NCBI GenBank assembly: GCA_028286395.1
Contig: JAQBRS010000005.1
Span: forward strand, 124,001-188,000
DNA length: 64,000 nucleotides
Origin: Candidatus Saccharimonadota bacterium
GTDB lineage: Bacteria > Patescibacteriota > Saccharimonadia > Saccharimonadales > Saccharimonadaceae
Reading direction: 5' to 3'
Shown here: positions 26,830 to 36,073 of the stretch, piece by piece
Numbering within the stretch: the first letter of the stretch is position 1
Layout: each line of letters opens with the position of its first letter
Position numbers and translations under genes: made by a program
Notes under the pieces: generated by a model
What the model was told of the DNA's origin: nothing
Databases searched by the model: none
Seen by the model: the letters and a program-made list of their open reading frames with translations, nothing else

Positions 26830-27906
26830 GTGTCAAAATCGGAAGCTTCAACTCAGAACCGACTTGAAACCCTCGACCACCTTCGAGGATTTTTCATTGT
26901 GACCATCGTTATTGATCACCTGTCTCGATTTCCAACCTTTTTTGCGTTTCTTTCGGGTAACGCGCTTCTATGGGTCACGGCCGCTGAAGGATTTGTCAGT
27001 ATTTCTGGTCTTTTGGTCGGGTATGTCAGAGGTTATAAGAACCGTCACCTTCCCTTTAAGGACGTCAGCGTCAAGCTACTTCGCCGCGCCTTGCTTCTGT
27101 ACATATGGTCGCTTATTGGTTCGATCGTATATGTTGCCATTGTCTGGTATATACCGTTGAAAGGTGGTGCCCAGAGTACGCCAATGCCGATTGGCGATTG
27201 GAAAGAGTTCTTAGCAGAACTAATTACCTTGCGCTATACCTACGTATGGGTTCATTTCCTCACCCTCTATGCGCTCTTTTTGGCTGCATCGCCGATTGCT
27301 GTGTGGCTGTTTCGTCGTGGGCTAGCATGGGTCGTTGCAGTAATAAGTCTCGCCCTCCTTTCACTTGGGTGGCTTACCAAATCAGAACCATTACAGTGGC
27401 AATTCCTTTTCTTCATTCCGAGCATCGTTGGTTTTTACCTGCACTCAATTCTGAATTGGTGGCATGCCTTAAAACGAAAAACCCAAGTGGCGATTGCAGT
27501 GACAACAGTTGCGGTGACAATCATCACAATCGCTACTTCCGTGTTGTTCACATTCTACGAACCAATCGAAATTGCATTTAGTGATCACTTCGATAAGGTC
27601 TTCTTCTCTAAGGATTCGATCAGCCTATTCAGAGCACTAACAGCGTTCTTATGGTTCACCGGCTACTTATTCGTCTTCTACAAGCTTCGTCGCCCTATTA
27701 AAAGATTCTTAAACTGGCTTCTTATCCCAGTTGGAACCCATTCATTAACTGCGTATATCCTCCATGGAGCTGCACTGTGTCTCATCAGTTTCTTCACAAT
27801 TGGTGGCGATAATTTCTGGATCAATAGCCTATTAGGTATCGTTGCCGTGATGCTCACCTGGGGATTGCTCAAGATTCCTTTTGTCCGCCGAGTTGTTCCT
27901 GCCTAA
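26830..27906 (+). CDS. OpgC-like multi-pass membrane acyltransferase-family protein
   Basis: About 358 residues, ten or so membrane helices. The N-terminal 'LDHLRGFFIVTIVIDHLSRFP' with Arg and His near the membrane, and 'GFVSISGLLVGYVRG', match the OpgC/acyltransferase-3-like group, which transfers succinyl or acyl groups to surface glycans. The longer start GTG 26824 lies only 2 bases after a TATAAT box (26816-26821); GTG 26830 lies 8 bases away and fits the leaderless pattern better. It may decorate the envelope polysaccharide. Family fairly sure, substrate unknown. Confidence 0.75.
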   Translation: MSKSEASTQNRLETLDHLRGFFIVTIVIDHLSRFPTFFAFLSGNALLWVTAAEGFVSISGLLVGYVRGYKNRHLPFKDVSVKLLRRALLLYIWSLIGSIVYVAIVWYIPLKGGAQSTPMPIGDWKEFLAELITLRYTYVWVHFLTLYALFLAASPIAVWLFRRGLAWVVAVISLALLSLGWLTKSEPLQWQFLFFIPSIVGFYLHSILNWWHALKRKTQVAIAVTTVAVTIITIATSVLFTFYEPIEIAFSDHFDKVFFSKDSISLFRALTAFLWFTGYLFVFYKLRRPIKRFLNWLLIPVGTHSLTAYILHGAALCLISFFTIGGDNFWINSLLGIVAVMLTWGLLKIPFVRRVVPA

Positions 27907-27909
27907 GAA

Positions 27910-29481
27910 TTAGCTCGCAGGAACTGCAAATTCAGCACCCTTATAGACCGTCTTGCCATCGATGCGACTCGTGACGGACGTCGTGTCGATTTGTTTCCAG
28001 TTACCGTTTGGTGCCAAGATAGGACCATCCGAATAGCCGATATACCAGACGACTGGGTGTTCGTTAGTGAAGACCGACAAGTCTTTAATCTTATGGGCAT
28101 CGCTGTATTTCAACATGTCGAGTGAACCAAAGTCATAACTTGTATTAGCATCTACGAAGTAAATTGGGTTTCGGTTGCTATTATAAAAGATCGCTTCGTA
28201 GAATACCCATGGACTGCTGACGATAATCGGTTCACCTGGATCTGCCTTATCAATCACCTGTTTAACCAACTGCTTTGTCTGAATATCGGTGCGCGAGTTC
28301 TTATTGTAGTTGCCGTAGTAATACATGTTAGTGAGACCATAGCCAAGCATGACAATGATAACGCCGTAGACAATCACCTGCTTCCAAACACGTATACCCG
28401 AAAGTCCATATACCAATGTTACGCCCGTAAAGAATGCCGAGGCAACAGCTGCAGGCAAAACGTAGCGCTCAACAAATGATGACGTCAGTGGAGGCAACGA
28501 AGCAACAAATAGCAGAATCGGCGGAACAGCCGCAAGACAGACAAGTAAGAGATACTTTTGGCGCCACGCACGACTTGCTTTTCGATACGTCTTGACCGTT
28601 AAGGCAGTTGTCAAAACGCCCATCGCAATCAAAGCGAGTGCCCACCAGCCAGTGACATGATCGTGTTCAAGGAAGTAGACGAGTGTTCCAAAGTACGTTC
28701 CAGCCGTATCAACCCCAACAGGTCCAATCCAAAAGCCACCTGACTGAACGACAACCAATTGAATCGCCATCGCAGGCAGCCATGGAAGGAATAGTGCGAC
28801 AGCAACAATATATGCCGTCAGCCACTCCTTATCGAAGAATTTCTTGCGGAGTTCTTTTCCACGAGCGCCGGTGCGTCGGACGACAATAAAACGCCATACC
28901 CAATGCGCAATCCATGCAAGCGCCGTAAAGTAATGCGTCCACATACCCAGCGATACAAGAACGCCATATATGACCCATAGTTTTCGGCCCTTCGATTCAA
29001 GTGCACGAGTTAGGACATAGGTTGCCGACAAAACAATCGCTGCGGCAAGCGTGTACATGCGTGCCTCTTGGCTGTAGCGGATGAAAAGCGGTGATAAAGC
29101 CAGAATAAATAGCCCGAAAATTGCTGCCTTGCGTCCAAACTGACGCTTCGTAAATAGGTAGCCAAAGATTGCGGCAATCGCTCCAAAGAAGACGCTCATG
29201 GAACGAAGTCCTAACTCAGTGTGACCGAATATAGCTGCCCAAATCTTCAGAAGCCAGTAGAAAAGTGGCGGGTGTACATCGGTTGCCGTGTAGCGAGCAA
29301 TGTCGAGGAAATTGTAGTGAATCATGTAAGCACCGAAGGCTTCGTCAAACCAAATTGATGGACCAGCAATGTTCCATAATGCGAGCCCCGCAAAGAGCGC
29401 TAAAGCGATCACGACAAAGATATAGTCCGTACGAGGACGGGCTTTTAAAAAATCATACATTGTCGCAAATGTTTTTTTCAT
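27910..29481 (-). CDS. GT39-like (PMT/ArnT superfamily) membrane glycosyltransferase
   Basis: 523 residues with about 11 membrane helices. The first extracytoplasmic loop carries the acidic motif 'SIWFDEAFGAY' and the later 'DVHPPLFYWLLKIW', both typical of GT-C enzymes that use lipid-linked sugars. 'YSQEARMYTLAAA' also fits the family. A soluble C-terminal part (about 380-520) faces outward. It probably glycosylates proteins or surface lipids. Convergent with the OpgC-like gene, with 3 bases between the stops. Confidence 0.85.
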   Translation of the reverse strand: MKKTFATMYDFLKARPRTDYIFVVIALALFAGLALWNIAGPSIWFDEAFGAYMIHYNFLDIARYTATDVHPPLFYWLLKIWAAIFGHTELGLRSMSVFFGAIAAIFGYLFTKRQFGRKAAIFGLFILALSPLFIRYSQEARMYTLAAAIVLSATYVLTRALESKGRKLWVIYGVLVSLGMWTHYFTALAWIAHWVWRFIVVRRTGARGKELRKKFFDKEWLTAYIVAVALFLPWLPAMAIQLVVVQSGGFWIGPVGVDTAGTYFGTLVYFLEHDHVTGWWALALIAMGVLTTALTVKTYRKASRAWRQKYLLLVCLAAVPPILLFVASLPPLTSSFVERYVLPAAVASAFFTGVTLVYGLSGIRVWKQVIVYGVIIVMLGYGLTNMYYYGNYNKNSRTDIQTKQLVKQVIDKADPGEPIIVSSPWVFYEAIFYNSNRNPIYFVDANTSYDFGSLDMLKYSDAHKIKDLSVFTNEHPVVWYIGYSDGPILAPNGNWKQIDTTSVTSRIDGKTVYKGAEFAVPAS

Positions 29482-29608
29482 ACATTTCTTTTTTCTAAAG
29501 TAACAGTACTATCATACCCGACGCCTGAGGTCGAAGCAACAACACTCTCTCGGGCAAAGACTAGAAATGGGAGCCAAAATAAGGTATAATCACCCGAGTA
29601 AACACCAT

Positions 29609-29684
29609 CGGGGTGTGGCGCAGTTGATAGCGCGCTCGGTTTGGGACCGAGAGGTCGAAGGTTTGAGCCCTTTCACCCCGACCA
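29609..29684 (+). tRNA. tRNA-Pro (UGG), CCA encoded
   Basis: Acceptor CGGGGTG/CACCCCG, anticodon arm CTCGG/CCGAG with loop TTTGGGA (anticodon TGG), T-arm with TTTGAGC, discriminator A and encoded CCA. TATAAT lies at 29584-29589. A tail-fibre-like gene pair follows. Confidence 0.95.
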
Positions 29685-29697
29685 ATTGAATTTAATT

Positions 29698-29733
29698 ATG
29701 TTGCAGTATATTTTTACTGCAACATTTTTTTAT
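29698..29733 (+). terminator. Terminator after tRNA-Pro
   Basis: ATGTTGCAGTA and TACTGCAACAT pair around TATTTT, with seven Ts after. It may also end the convergent gene at 29739. Confidence 0.85.
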
Positions 29734-29738
29734 ATGTA

Positions 29739-30407
29739 CTAAGTCCTCAGTCCGAACCATAACTGATTAGCTGCTTGGATAAGTGTCCCGATACTACTCG
29801 GTGGCGCTGTGGCGCTGCCAGGACCAGTCGCGCCTCTCGATGCTGTCGCTGCCAGGTTTGCGTTATATGCTGTACCACTTATAGCCGATGATGTCCTCGC
29901 AATTGCGGGTGGCGTCGTACCATTAGACAACATCGAGACGAATAGATACCCGCCCGTATCGGCGAGGTTAATCGGTGTACCAAATGTTGCCGTCTGCTTA
30001 CCTGTGCCGACAAAATTACTGTCCTGTCCAACCTGGCCTAACTTAACTCCTGCTGACGAATAGACGGATATATAGTTTTGGCTTGCGGTCAGACCGGATC
30101 CAGGAGTTACCACAAAGTAATCAATGTTAGAGAACGTCGCCGCCGAATAAAGAGGTACTGCTATCCTCGAAATCTGTGGCACTCCTGACGATGCGGCCGA
30201 TGAACCCAGCATGTCTTTTGGAGCATATGCCCACGCAAGATACCCTTGGCTTGATGGAGACCATCCCCCTCTCTCAAGCACGTCTATTCGGGCATGTAGG
30301 TCAGCAACGAGTCCTTGAATGCCCCCAAGTGTTGCTCCATCACCCTTCGTACTGCCAAGATAGAGCGGTTCACGAGTGTCACTTCCAAATGTGTATGGTC
30401 CAGCCAT
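29739..30407 (-). CDS. Tail-fibre/adhesin-like protein, partner of the SGNH-hydrolase gene
   Basis: About 222 residues from ATG 30407, which overlaps the upstream stop codon by one base (TAATG). The N-terminal 'GSTKGDGATLGGIQGLVADLHARIDVLERGG' region has a short coiled coil (about 30-47). The rest is beta-rich, Ser/Thr/Gly/Ala-rich and without cysteines ('SNIDYFVVTPGSGLTASQNYISVYSS' type), like phage tail tips. No signal peptide. Unknown role, possibly host binding. Confidence 0.6.
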   Translation of the reverse strand: MAGPYTFGSDTREPLYLGSTKGDGATLGGIQGLVADLHARIDVLERGGWSPSSQGYLAWAYAPKDMLGSSAASSGVPQISRIAVPLYSAATFSNIDYFVVTPGSGLTASQNYISVYSSAGVKLGQVGQDSNFVGTGKQTATFGTPINLADTGGYLFVSMLSNGTTPPAIARTSSAISGTAYNANLAATASRGATGPGSATAPPSSIGTLIQAANQLWFGLRT

Positions 30408-32290
30408 TATTGATTCCAACTCCCACTGCTTTTATAGTTTGATACATAGGTCGCTAGTGCCGGTGCCAGGATAGTTTGATGCGTTGACGCATTCGGATGT
30501 ATACCGTCAGCCGTATAGCCGGCTTTCCATATTCCTGAATCCTGTGAAGTACTCACGAGTGTCGCAATATCGTAACAAGCGTAAATTCCCGCAGGTAAGC
30601 CACGTAGCCACGTATTGATACTCGATAAGTTGGCTGCGGAAATAATTGCTGCCTGATTCACGGTCGTCGCCCACGAGTCGGTCGAACTGGTCTCTGGCGT
30701 AATCGTTAAAGCATGGACCCGAATACCAAGGTTTGTTGCCCAGTTGAAGATTATTGTCAGGTCGGCCTTTAGCTGCGCTATCGTCCGTCCTGTTGCAAGG
30801 TCGTTCACTCCTAAATCAATAAAAAGATCGGTTACACCATTAAGCTCAGCGGTTCGCCTCGCCCGCAACTGTGCCTTCGCAAAGTCAAAGGCCCTTTCTC
30901 CGGATACTGCAACGTTCAAGACTGGAATCCCCGAAGATATGGAAGCTCGGTTCATGTAGCCGATATAGTCGGGCGTATCACCGTGACCTTGCAAAAGAGA
31001 GTCACCAATCGCACCGAACATTCGTACATCTTTGGCTGTACCCAACAGGGCAACTGGTCCGAACGTCCACCCATTTGCATTATTTCCACTAACTGCCGAA
31101 CCAGATCCTGGCAATGTGTAATCCGCACCACCAGTTGAGGATAGTCCATCAATCTCGCTATTACTTAGCCCTAGGCCAACATTGAGTGGAATCGCTTGTC
31201 CAGAGGCAACAACCACATAGACATACAGCCACACACCCGAAACTGTTCCTGACCCCGCTCCAGTTGCGTAGTTTGTTGTCGTTTGTGGCACGGTAATTGC
31301 TCGGTCAGGTACAATCACGCCCCCGGGCTGAAGTACTACTGTATGGTTTCCTCCGAAGGTATAGGCCGTACGGTTAGTGCCATTACTATCTGTGGCCTCA
31401 ATCGAACAAGCAATTGTGAGAGCATTTGCCCCTATTGACTCCTCACCGAAGAGATTCGCAAATACAGGGAGAAATGTATCTTGAGTCGAGTTAGGAACAG
31501 GCACAAAGATCCTTTGCGTTCCACCGATCATATTAGTGACCTGTGTATTGCGATACCATGATAATCGCGCACCTGCCGGCGCGAACGAGCCAGGCATAGT
31601 CGCAAGTGTCGCAGGCCGTTTATAAGCAGTGTCTAGTGTGGACTTTGTTTTATGTCCAGCAATTGGCCAGTAAGACCCAGAGCCGTCTACAATAAATTCG
31701 AGTGTTTCGTGTTGCCAATAAAGAACGATGCTGGATGAACCGACTCCCCTAATATTTCCAGACACCGTCACAGTATTAACGGTGTTGTCTGTTTTTTCGA
31801 TAGATAATTTTGCGCCCACTGTTTGTCCCGTAGGAAGGGTCATTGTCAACGATCCGGATGTCGTATCTACTGGATTATGCCTGCCGACAACTAATGCGCC
31901 CGAGCTTGTCACTGAGGCGGCAACGGCAGTAATACTGAGTGCGCTAGAAGTATTGAAACGAGTATCATCACCGGCTGCCACCGTACCAGTACCTGTGCCT
32001 ACGTTAAGAGTAGCGGCTCCCCCCAGCCCAAGATTGCCTCGTGCATTACTGGCACTGGAGGTCAGCTCGCTTAGGTTATTTGCTGATTGGAGTGAACCGT
32101 CCGCTTTACCCAATGAAGTCCGGACTGCCGTTGCAAGTTGTGTTTCCGTGATAGCATTATCAGCTAATTGAGATGCGCCGACACTTCCCTGCTTCAGCGT
32201 TCCGTTAGCCTCATGAGACGCCAGTAAAAAGTCGTTGAGAATACCTCCCCACGTGCCTTTGTCCGAGCCTGGAACAGGAAGACGAGACAT
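30407..32290 (-). CDS. Tail-fibre-like protein with C-terminal SGNH esterase/lipase domain
   Basis: 627 residues. Residues 1-30 carry the 'RLPVPGSDKGTWGGILNDFL' module, also found at 54821. Phage-fibre-like repeats follow ('LADNAITETQLATAV', 'NARGNLGLGGAATLN', 'GTVAAGDDTRF'), then a beta-rich middle. Residues about 420-620 form an SGNH hydrolase: GDS (block I), GVND (block III) and DGIHP (block V, the Asp-His pair). Such esterases remove acyl groups from glycans or lipids. No signal peptide, so it may be exported by another route or be part of a particle. Confidence 0.75.
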   Translation of the reverse strand: MSRLPVPGSDKGTWGGILNDFLLASHEANGTLKQGSVGASQLADNAITETQLATAVRTSLGKADGSLQSANNLSELTSSASNARGNLGLGGAATLNVGTGTGTVAAGDDTRFNTSSALSITAVAASVTSSGALVVGRHNPVDTTSGSLTMTLPTGQTVGAKLSIEKTDNTVNTVTVSGNIRGVGSSSIVLYWQHETLEFIVDGSGSYWPIAGHKTKSTLDTAYKRPATLATMPGSFAPAGARLSWYRNTQVTNMIGGTQRIFVPVPNSTQDTFLPVFANLFGEESIGANALTIACSIEATDSNGTNRTAYTFGGNHTVVLQPGGVIVPDRAITVPQTTTNYATGAGSGTVSGVWLYVYVVVASGQAIPLNVGLGLSNSEIDGLSSTGGADYTLPGSGSAVSGNNANGWTFGPVALLGTAKDVRMFGAIGDSLLQGHGDTPDYIGYMNRASISSGIPVLNVAVSGERAFDFAKAQLRARRTAELNGVTDLFIDLGVNDLATGRTIAQLKADLTIIFNWATNLGIRVHALTITPETSSTDSWATTVNQAAIISAANLSSINTWLRGLPAGIYACYDIATLVSTSQDSGIWKAGYTADGIHPNASTHQTILAPALATYVSNYKSSGSWNQ

Positions 32291-32514
32291 TATTTTTTGT
32301 CCCCTCTGATACCAGTGAGAGCTAGGATACCCCCACTACTAAAGGTGAGGAACCTCCTAAGATCCATTTCTTTGCTAAGTAACGTCTGTGTATCTTGTCT
32401 GATCACGCTCCCATGGACCCCTTGCTACTCCCATTAGACCAAGAAACTCGGACAAACACAAGCGTAACGTTTCACTTCGCATTAATAGCGAACGTTCTGT
32501 GATAACTTAGAAGT

Positions 32515-32931
32515 ATGCATAGGAAGTTATTTGTTGCAAGTTTGAGACTATCCATACTTATAGGAACGTTGTTTATCCTGCAACCTGCCGTCTCGGTCTC
32601 CGCAGAATATGCCTGCGGAACATATGGTTCGAGTGATTACAGTACGGATTGCAACGATGCCGATACCGGGACTGCTCCTTCCACAGAAACCGTAAGTAAT
32701 AAGGGGGGAACAGCTTCGAATGCTACCCCTAGTAGCGTTGCCACGCCAACGGCAATAACACTGAGCCCACCACCAGCTACGACTAATATAACGACACCTG
32801 CCGTCGTCAACCATACCCCGTCACAAGCTTACGCTTGGTGGCCTTGGGCCGTATGTGGAGCCCTCGTTATAGCTGGGCTTATACTCGTCGCGAGGATGCT
32901 AAACCGAAATCAATCACGAAAACAAAAATAG
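32515..32931 (+). CDS. Small secreted/membrane-anchored protein
   Basis: 138 residues. Signal peptide (1-30, ending VSA), two cysteines in a short Tyr/Asp/Ser-rich segment (CGTYGSSDYSTDC), a Thr/Pro/Ala-rich spacer (45-105) and a C-terminal helix (about 108-130) with a basic tail. Such layouts, an exposed spacer on a membrane stem, are frequent among small surface proteins of this lineage. No family recognised. Confidence 0.65.
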   Translation: MHRKLFVASLRLSILIGTLFILQPAVSVSAEYACGTYGSSDYSTDCNDADTGTAPSTETVSNKGGTASNATPSSVATPTAITLSPPPATTNITTPAVVNHTPSQAYAWWPWAVCGALVIAGLILVARMLNRNQSRKQK

Positions 32932-32939
32932 TATTACTT

Positions 32940-33701
32940 ATGTCTGAAACAGCAACCCTCAAGAAAGTACCCGATCTCTCCCCCTATTTCTGGATCATAA
33001 AAATCTTATCGACCGCAATGGGTGAAGCACTGTCTGACTTTCTCGTTCACACTATCGATCCAATCATCGCAGTAGCACTCGGGGCTATCGGTCTCATCAT
33101 TGCGTTGATTATTCAATTCTCGTCGAAGGCATACAAACCGTGGAAATACTGGCTCACCGTTTCGATGGTCGCTATCTTTGGTACGATGGCTGCCGATGTG
33201 TTACATATCGGGCTCGGTGTTCCTTATGCCGTCTCTACGCTCTTCTTCGCAGTAGCACTAACGGCACTATTTATCGTCTGGTACAAAAAAGAAAAGACGC
33301 TGTCAATCCACAGCATCTATACGGTTCGCCGAGAAATATTTTACTGGCTTACCGTCATGGCAACATTCGCTTTGGGTACGGCGGCAGGTGATATGACGGC
33401 CTATACGCTAGGGCTCGGGTACTTGGCATCGGGTCTCCCGTTTGCGATCCTCATCTTGATCCCCGCAATGGCCTACTTTAGATTCAAAGCAAATGAAGTT
33501 TTAACGTTTTGGATTGCCTACATTCTCACTCGCCCACTTGGCGCGTCGTTTGCAGACTGGCTTGGTGTCCCACATAATTTGGGAGGACTTGATTTAGGCC
33601 GAGGTTGGGTGAGCCTTGTGCTCATCATCCTTATTGTTTGTTTTGTCTTTTACGTTACAAGGATGGATCGAAAACTAAAGGCAACTTCTAAACTAATTTA
33701 G
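32940..33701 (+). CDS. COG4705-like multi-pass membrane protein
   Basis: 253 residues from ATG 32940. About seven hydrophobic helices with highly characteristic repeats: 'TAMGEALSDFLV', 'IFGTMAADVLHIGLGVPY', 'TLSIHSIYTVRREIFYW', 'ALGTAAGDMTAYTLGLGY', 'ILTRPLGASFADWLG'. These match the COG4705 family, whose substrate is unknown. A frame opening at 32835 would run through the upstream gene and is not preferred. It overlaps the convergent EEP gene by 9 bases at its end. Confidence 0.8.
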   Translation: MSETATLKKVPDLSPYFWIIKILSTAMGEALSDFLVHTIDPIIAVALGAIGLIIALIIQFSSKAYKPWKYWLTVSMVAIFGTMAADVLHIGLGVPYAVSTLFFAVALTALFIVWYKKEKTLSIHSIYTVRREIFYWLTVMATFALGTAAGDMTAYTLGLGYLASGLPFAILILIPAMAYFRFKANEVLTFWIAYILTRPLGASFADWLGVPHNLGGLDLGRGWVSLVLIILIVCFVFYVTRMDRKLKATSKLI

Positions 33702-34376
33702 GTGAATTTCTGCCGTTAGCGCACGATGATCGGATAGCCCATCCGGCGAAACGCTCACGTCAACAATAGTATCCGCCTTTGGAATCAACACGAAGTCAAT
33801 TCGGTCATTATTCGCAGGGTAGCTAATGTAAAATTCATCCGTTGACGCAACATATTCTTTTTGCCACAGATGCGTGTGTTTCAAGTCAGGCATATTAAAG
33901 TCACCGACAATCACCCTTCGTTCTTGGCGACTCTCTAAAATCTCAAGGAGTTCTTCAAGGTTCTCGTATGCCATTTCGGGATTCTCTGCGAAATGGACGT
34001 TGGCGTACTTTGCAATCTGACCATTTTGATTCACATTGAATAGCTGCACGATGCGCTGTAAGTGATCGTGTTCATTTTGTTTTAATACTAATGTCTCAGA
34101 ATAAATAATAGGATATCTACTGAGGACAGAAAGGCCTTCACGATAACTCTCGTATTGATCACTCGTTTGGAGACGACTGACAACTGATTGCTCGTATTCA
34201 TATCCTAGCTTTTTATTCAGTTCGGCAGGTTGCGTTAATGACGACTCTTCAGGAAGATAGACTACTTCCTGAAAAAAGACGATGTCCGGATTGATAGCCT
34301 GAATGTAATCAGTAATTAATGGTGCGCGTTCTCGCCAGTTCTGACGTCCCATTAAATTAAGAGAGGTAAGTTTCAT
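33693..34376 (-). CDS. Endonuclease/exonuclease/phosphatase (EEP) family hydrolase
   Basis: About 227 residues from ATG 34376 (MKLTSLN, the usual family start); an ATG at 34388 is also possible. Motifs occur in the EEP order: SLNLMG, FFQEV (metal-binding Glu), GDFNMPD, DRIDFVL, and SDHRAL near the end (catalytic Asp-His). The family includes DNA repair nucleases and phosphodiesterases; the substrate here is not clear. It follows rny by 24 bases. Confidence 0.85.
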   Translation of the reverse strand: MKLTSLNLMGRQNWRERAPLITDYIQAINPDIVFFQEVVYLPEESSLTQPAELNKKLGYEYEQSVVSRLQTSDQYESYREGLSVLSRYPIIYSETLVLKQNEHDHLQRIVQLFNVNQNGQIAKYANVHFAENPEMAYENLEELLEILESRQERRVIVGDFNMPDLKHTHLWQKEYVASTDEFYISYPANNDRIDFVLIPKADTIVDVSVSPDGLSDHRALTAEIHLN

Positions 34377-34399
34377 CCGACTAAGCATAGCAGGTTATT

Positions 34400-35911
34400 C
34401 TATTTAGCGTACTCAATTGCGCGAGTTTCACGAATCACATTGATCTTGATCGTTCCTGGATACTGCATCGTACTTTCAATCTTGTTCGCAATATCACGCG
34501 CAAGTTTGATCGCGCTCAGATCATCAATTGATTCAGGCGTCACAATCACCCGGACTTCACGTCCAGCACTGATTGCGTACGACTTCTGAATCCCCTTAAA
34601 GCTATTTGCAATATTCTCAAGATCACGCATACGTTCAGCGAAATTTTCGGCGCTGATGTTACGCGCGCCAGGACGAGCAGCAGACAATGCGTCACAGACA
34701 CGAACAACCAACGCTTCAGGCGTGGTAGCTTCGATGTCATCGTGGTGCGCCTCGATGGCGTGAACGATTTCGTCACTCATGCCGTACTTGCGTGCAAGAT
34801 CTGCGCCAACATGATGATGTTTGCCTTCGATCTTATGACTGACCGCCTTGCCTACATCGTGAAGGAGTGTCGCAATCTTTGTCGTGCGCACATCAGCACC
34901 AATTTCTTCAGCGATAAGTCCTGCCATATGTGCCATTTCGGTACTATGCATCAATACGTTCTGCCCATAACTGGTACGGAACTTTAATTCACCAAGCAGT
35001 TGAATCATTTCTTTTGGAATACCGACAACACCAACTTCACGAGCGGCATCTTCACCGGCACGAATCGCTTCTTTTTCGATTTCTTTTTCAGCCTTCGCAA
35101 CGACTTCTTCAATGCGTCCCGGGTGAATACGTCCGTCTTTCATCAGTAGTTCAAGTGACATGCGTGCCACTTGGCGACGAACTGGGTCAAAGCTTGAAAG
35201 AATGATCATACCAGGAGTGTCGTCAACAAGGATATCGACGCCAGTTGCGCGTTGTAGCGCCTGGATGTTACGACCCTCTTTACCGATAATACGGCCCTTC
35301 ATTTCATCATCCGTCAGCTTAATTGCAGTAACAGTTCGCTCAGCAGTCACCTCGCTACTCATACGTTCCATTGCAGTGACGAGAATCAATTGCGCCTGCT
35401 CTTCTGCAGTATCACGTGCATCATTTTGGAGTTTAGCAACAAGGCCAACAAGATCCTGTTTGATGTCTCGTTCGGTCATTTCCATCAGCTTATCAGCAGC
35501 TTCTTTTTTCTTAAGCCCTGCGATTTTCTCAAGCTTATCTTGCTGTCTTTTGCGAATATCACGAATTTCATTTTTCAGCGCTTCGACATCGTCTTCTTGC
35601 GCACGAAGCCCTTCGCTACGCTTATCAAGATCGTCAATTTTACGGTCAAGACTTGTTTCACGTTCAGCTAGGCGACTCTCGGTCTTTTCCCAACCACGGC
35701 GACGTTCGCCTTCTTCTTTTTTCGCATCTTCAACAAACTTAATTGCTTCGTCTTTTGCTTTCAAGACGACATTACTGGCTTTTGTTTTCGCATCAGCGAT
35801 TAATTGGTCAGCTTTGTGCTTTCCACCAGCGGTACGTGTGCGGCTATAGGCAGTTGTTCCGCCCACGCCAGCAAGAATCCCGATTATTGCGGCGACTATT
35901 CCTTCTACCAT
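34400..35911 (-). CDS. rny: Ribonuclease Y
   Basis: 503 residues. N-terminal membrane helix (about 4-24), long charged coiled coil (40-165), KH domain ('LTDDEMKGRIIGKEGRNIQALQ', about 205), then the HD domain with 'LLHDVGKAVSHKIEGKHHHVGADLARKYG' (HD at about 351-352). RNase Y starts decay of most mRNAs in many Gram-positives. Complete. Preceded by its own promoter and a 5'-terminal hairpin; a Shine-Dalgarno AGGAAGGA is near the ATG. Confidence 0.97.
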   Translation of the reverse strand: MVEGIVAAIIGILAGVGGTTAYSRTRTAGGKHKADQLIADAKTKASNVVLKAKDEAIKFVEDAKKEEGERRRGWEKTESRLAERETSLDRKIDDLDKRSEGLRAQEDDVEALKNEIRDIRKRQQDKLEKIAGLKKKEAADKLMEMTERDIKQDLVGLVAKLQNDARDTAEEQAQLILVTAMERMSSEVTAERTVTAIKLTDDEMKGRIIGKEGRNIQALQRATGVDILVDDTPGMIILSSFDPVRRQVARMSLELLMKDGRIHPGRIEEVVAKAEKEIEKEAIRAGEDAAREVGVVGIPKEMIQLLGELKFRTSYGQNVLMHSTEMAHMAGLIAEEIGADVRTTKIATLLHDVGKAVSHKIEGKHHHVGADLARKYGMSDEIVHAIEAHHDDIEATTPEALVVRVCDALSAARPGARNISAENFAERMRDLENIANSFKGIQKSYAISAGREVRVIVTPESIDDLSAIKLARDIANKIESTMQYPGTIKINVIRETRAIEYAK

Positions 35912-35937
35912 GTTGTTTCCTTCCTCAGCTCAACCCC

Positions 35938-35995
35938 GCCAAGTGTTCGTCTTGGCAAAAAAATCTTTATCAAAGGTCGCACTGAAAATTTTCAA
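35938..35995 (-). promoter_or_regulatory. rny promoter and 5' leader hairpin
   Basis: Minus-strand TTGAAA (35990-35995), 17-base spacer and TGATAA (35967-35972). The transcript would start near 35960, immediately before GCCAAG...CTTGGC (hairpin 35938-35957). The leader is about 50 bases and ends in AGGAAGGA before the ATG. Confidence 0.65.
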
Positions 35996-36073
35996 AAAGT
36001 TATTCGATGTCCACTTACAGAATATGTTCGGACTACTTTCTATTGTAGACCCGCCAAAGTACTGAAAGCAAGC

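Noticed and set aside
29609-32500. Attachment-site duplication of the tRNA-Pro 3' end beyond the tail-fibre genes.
   Set aside because: I found no clear second copy of the tRNA 3' sequence up to 32500; the mobile-element idea rests on position and content only.
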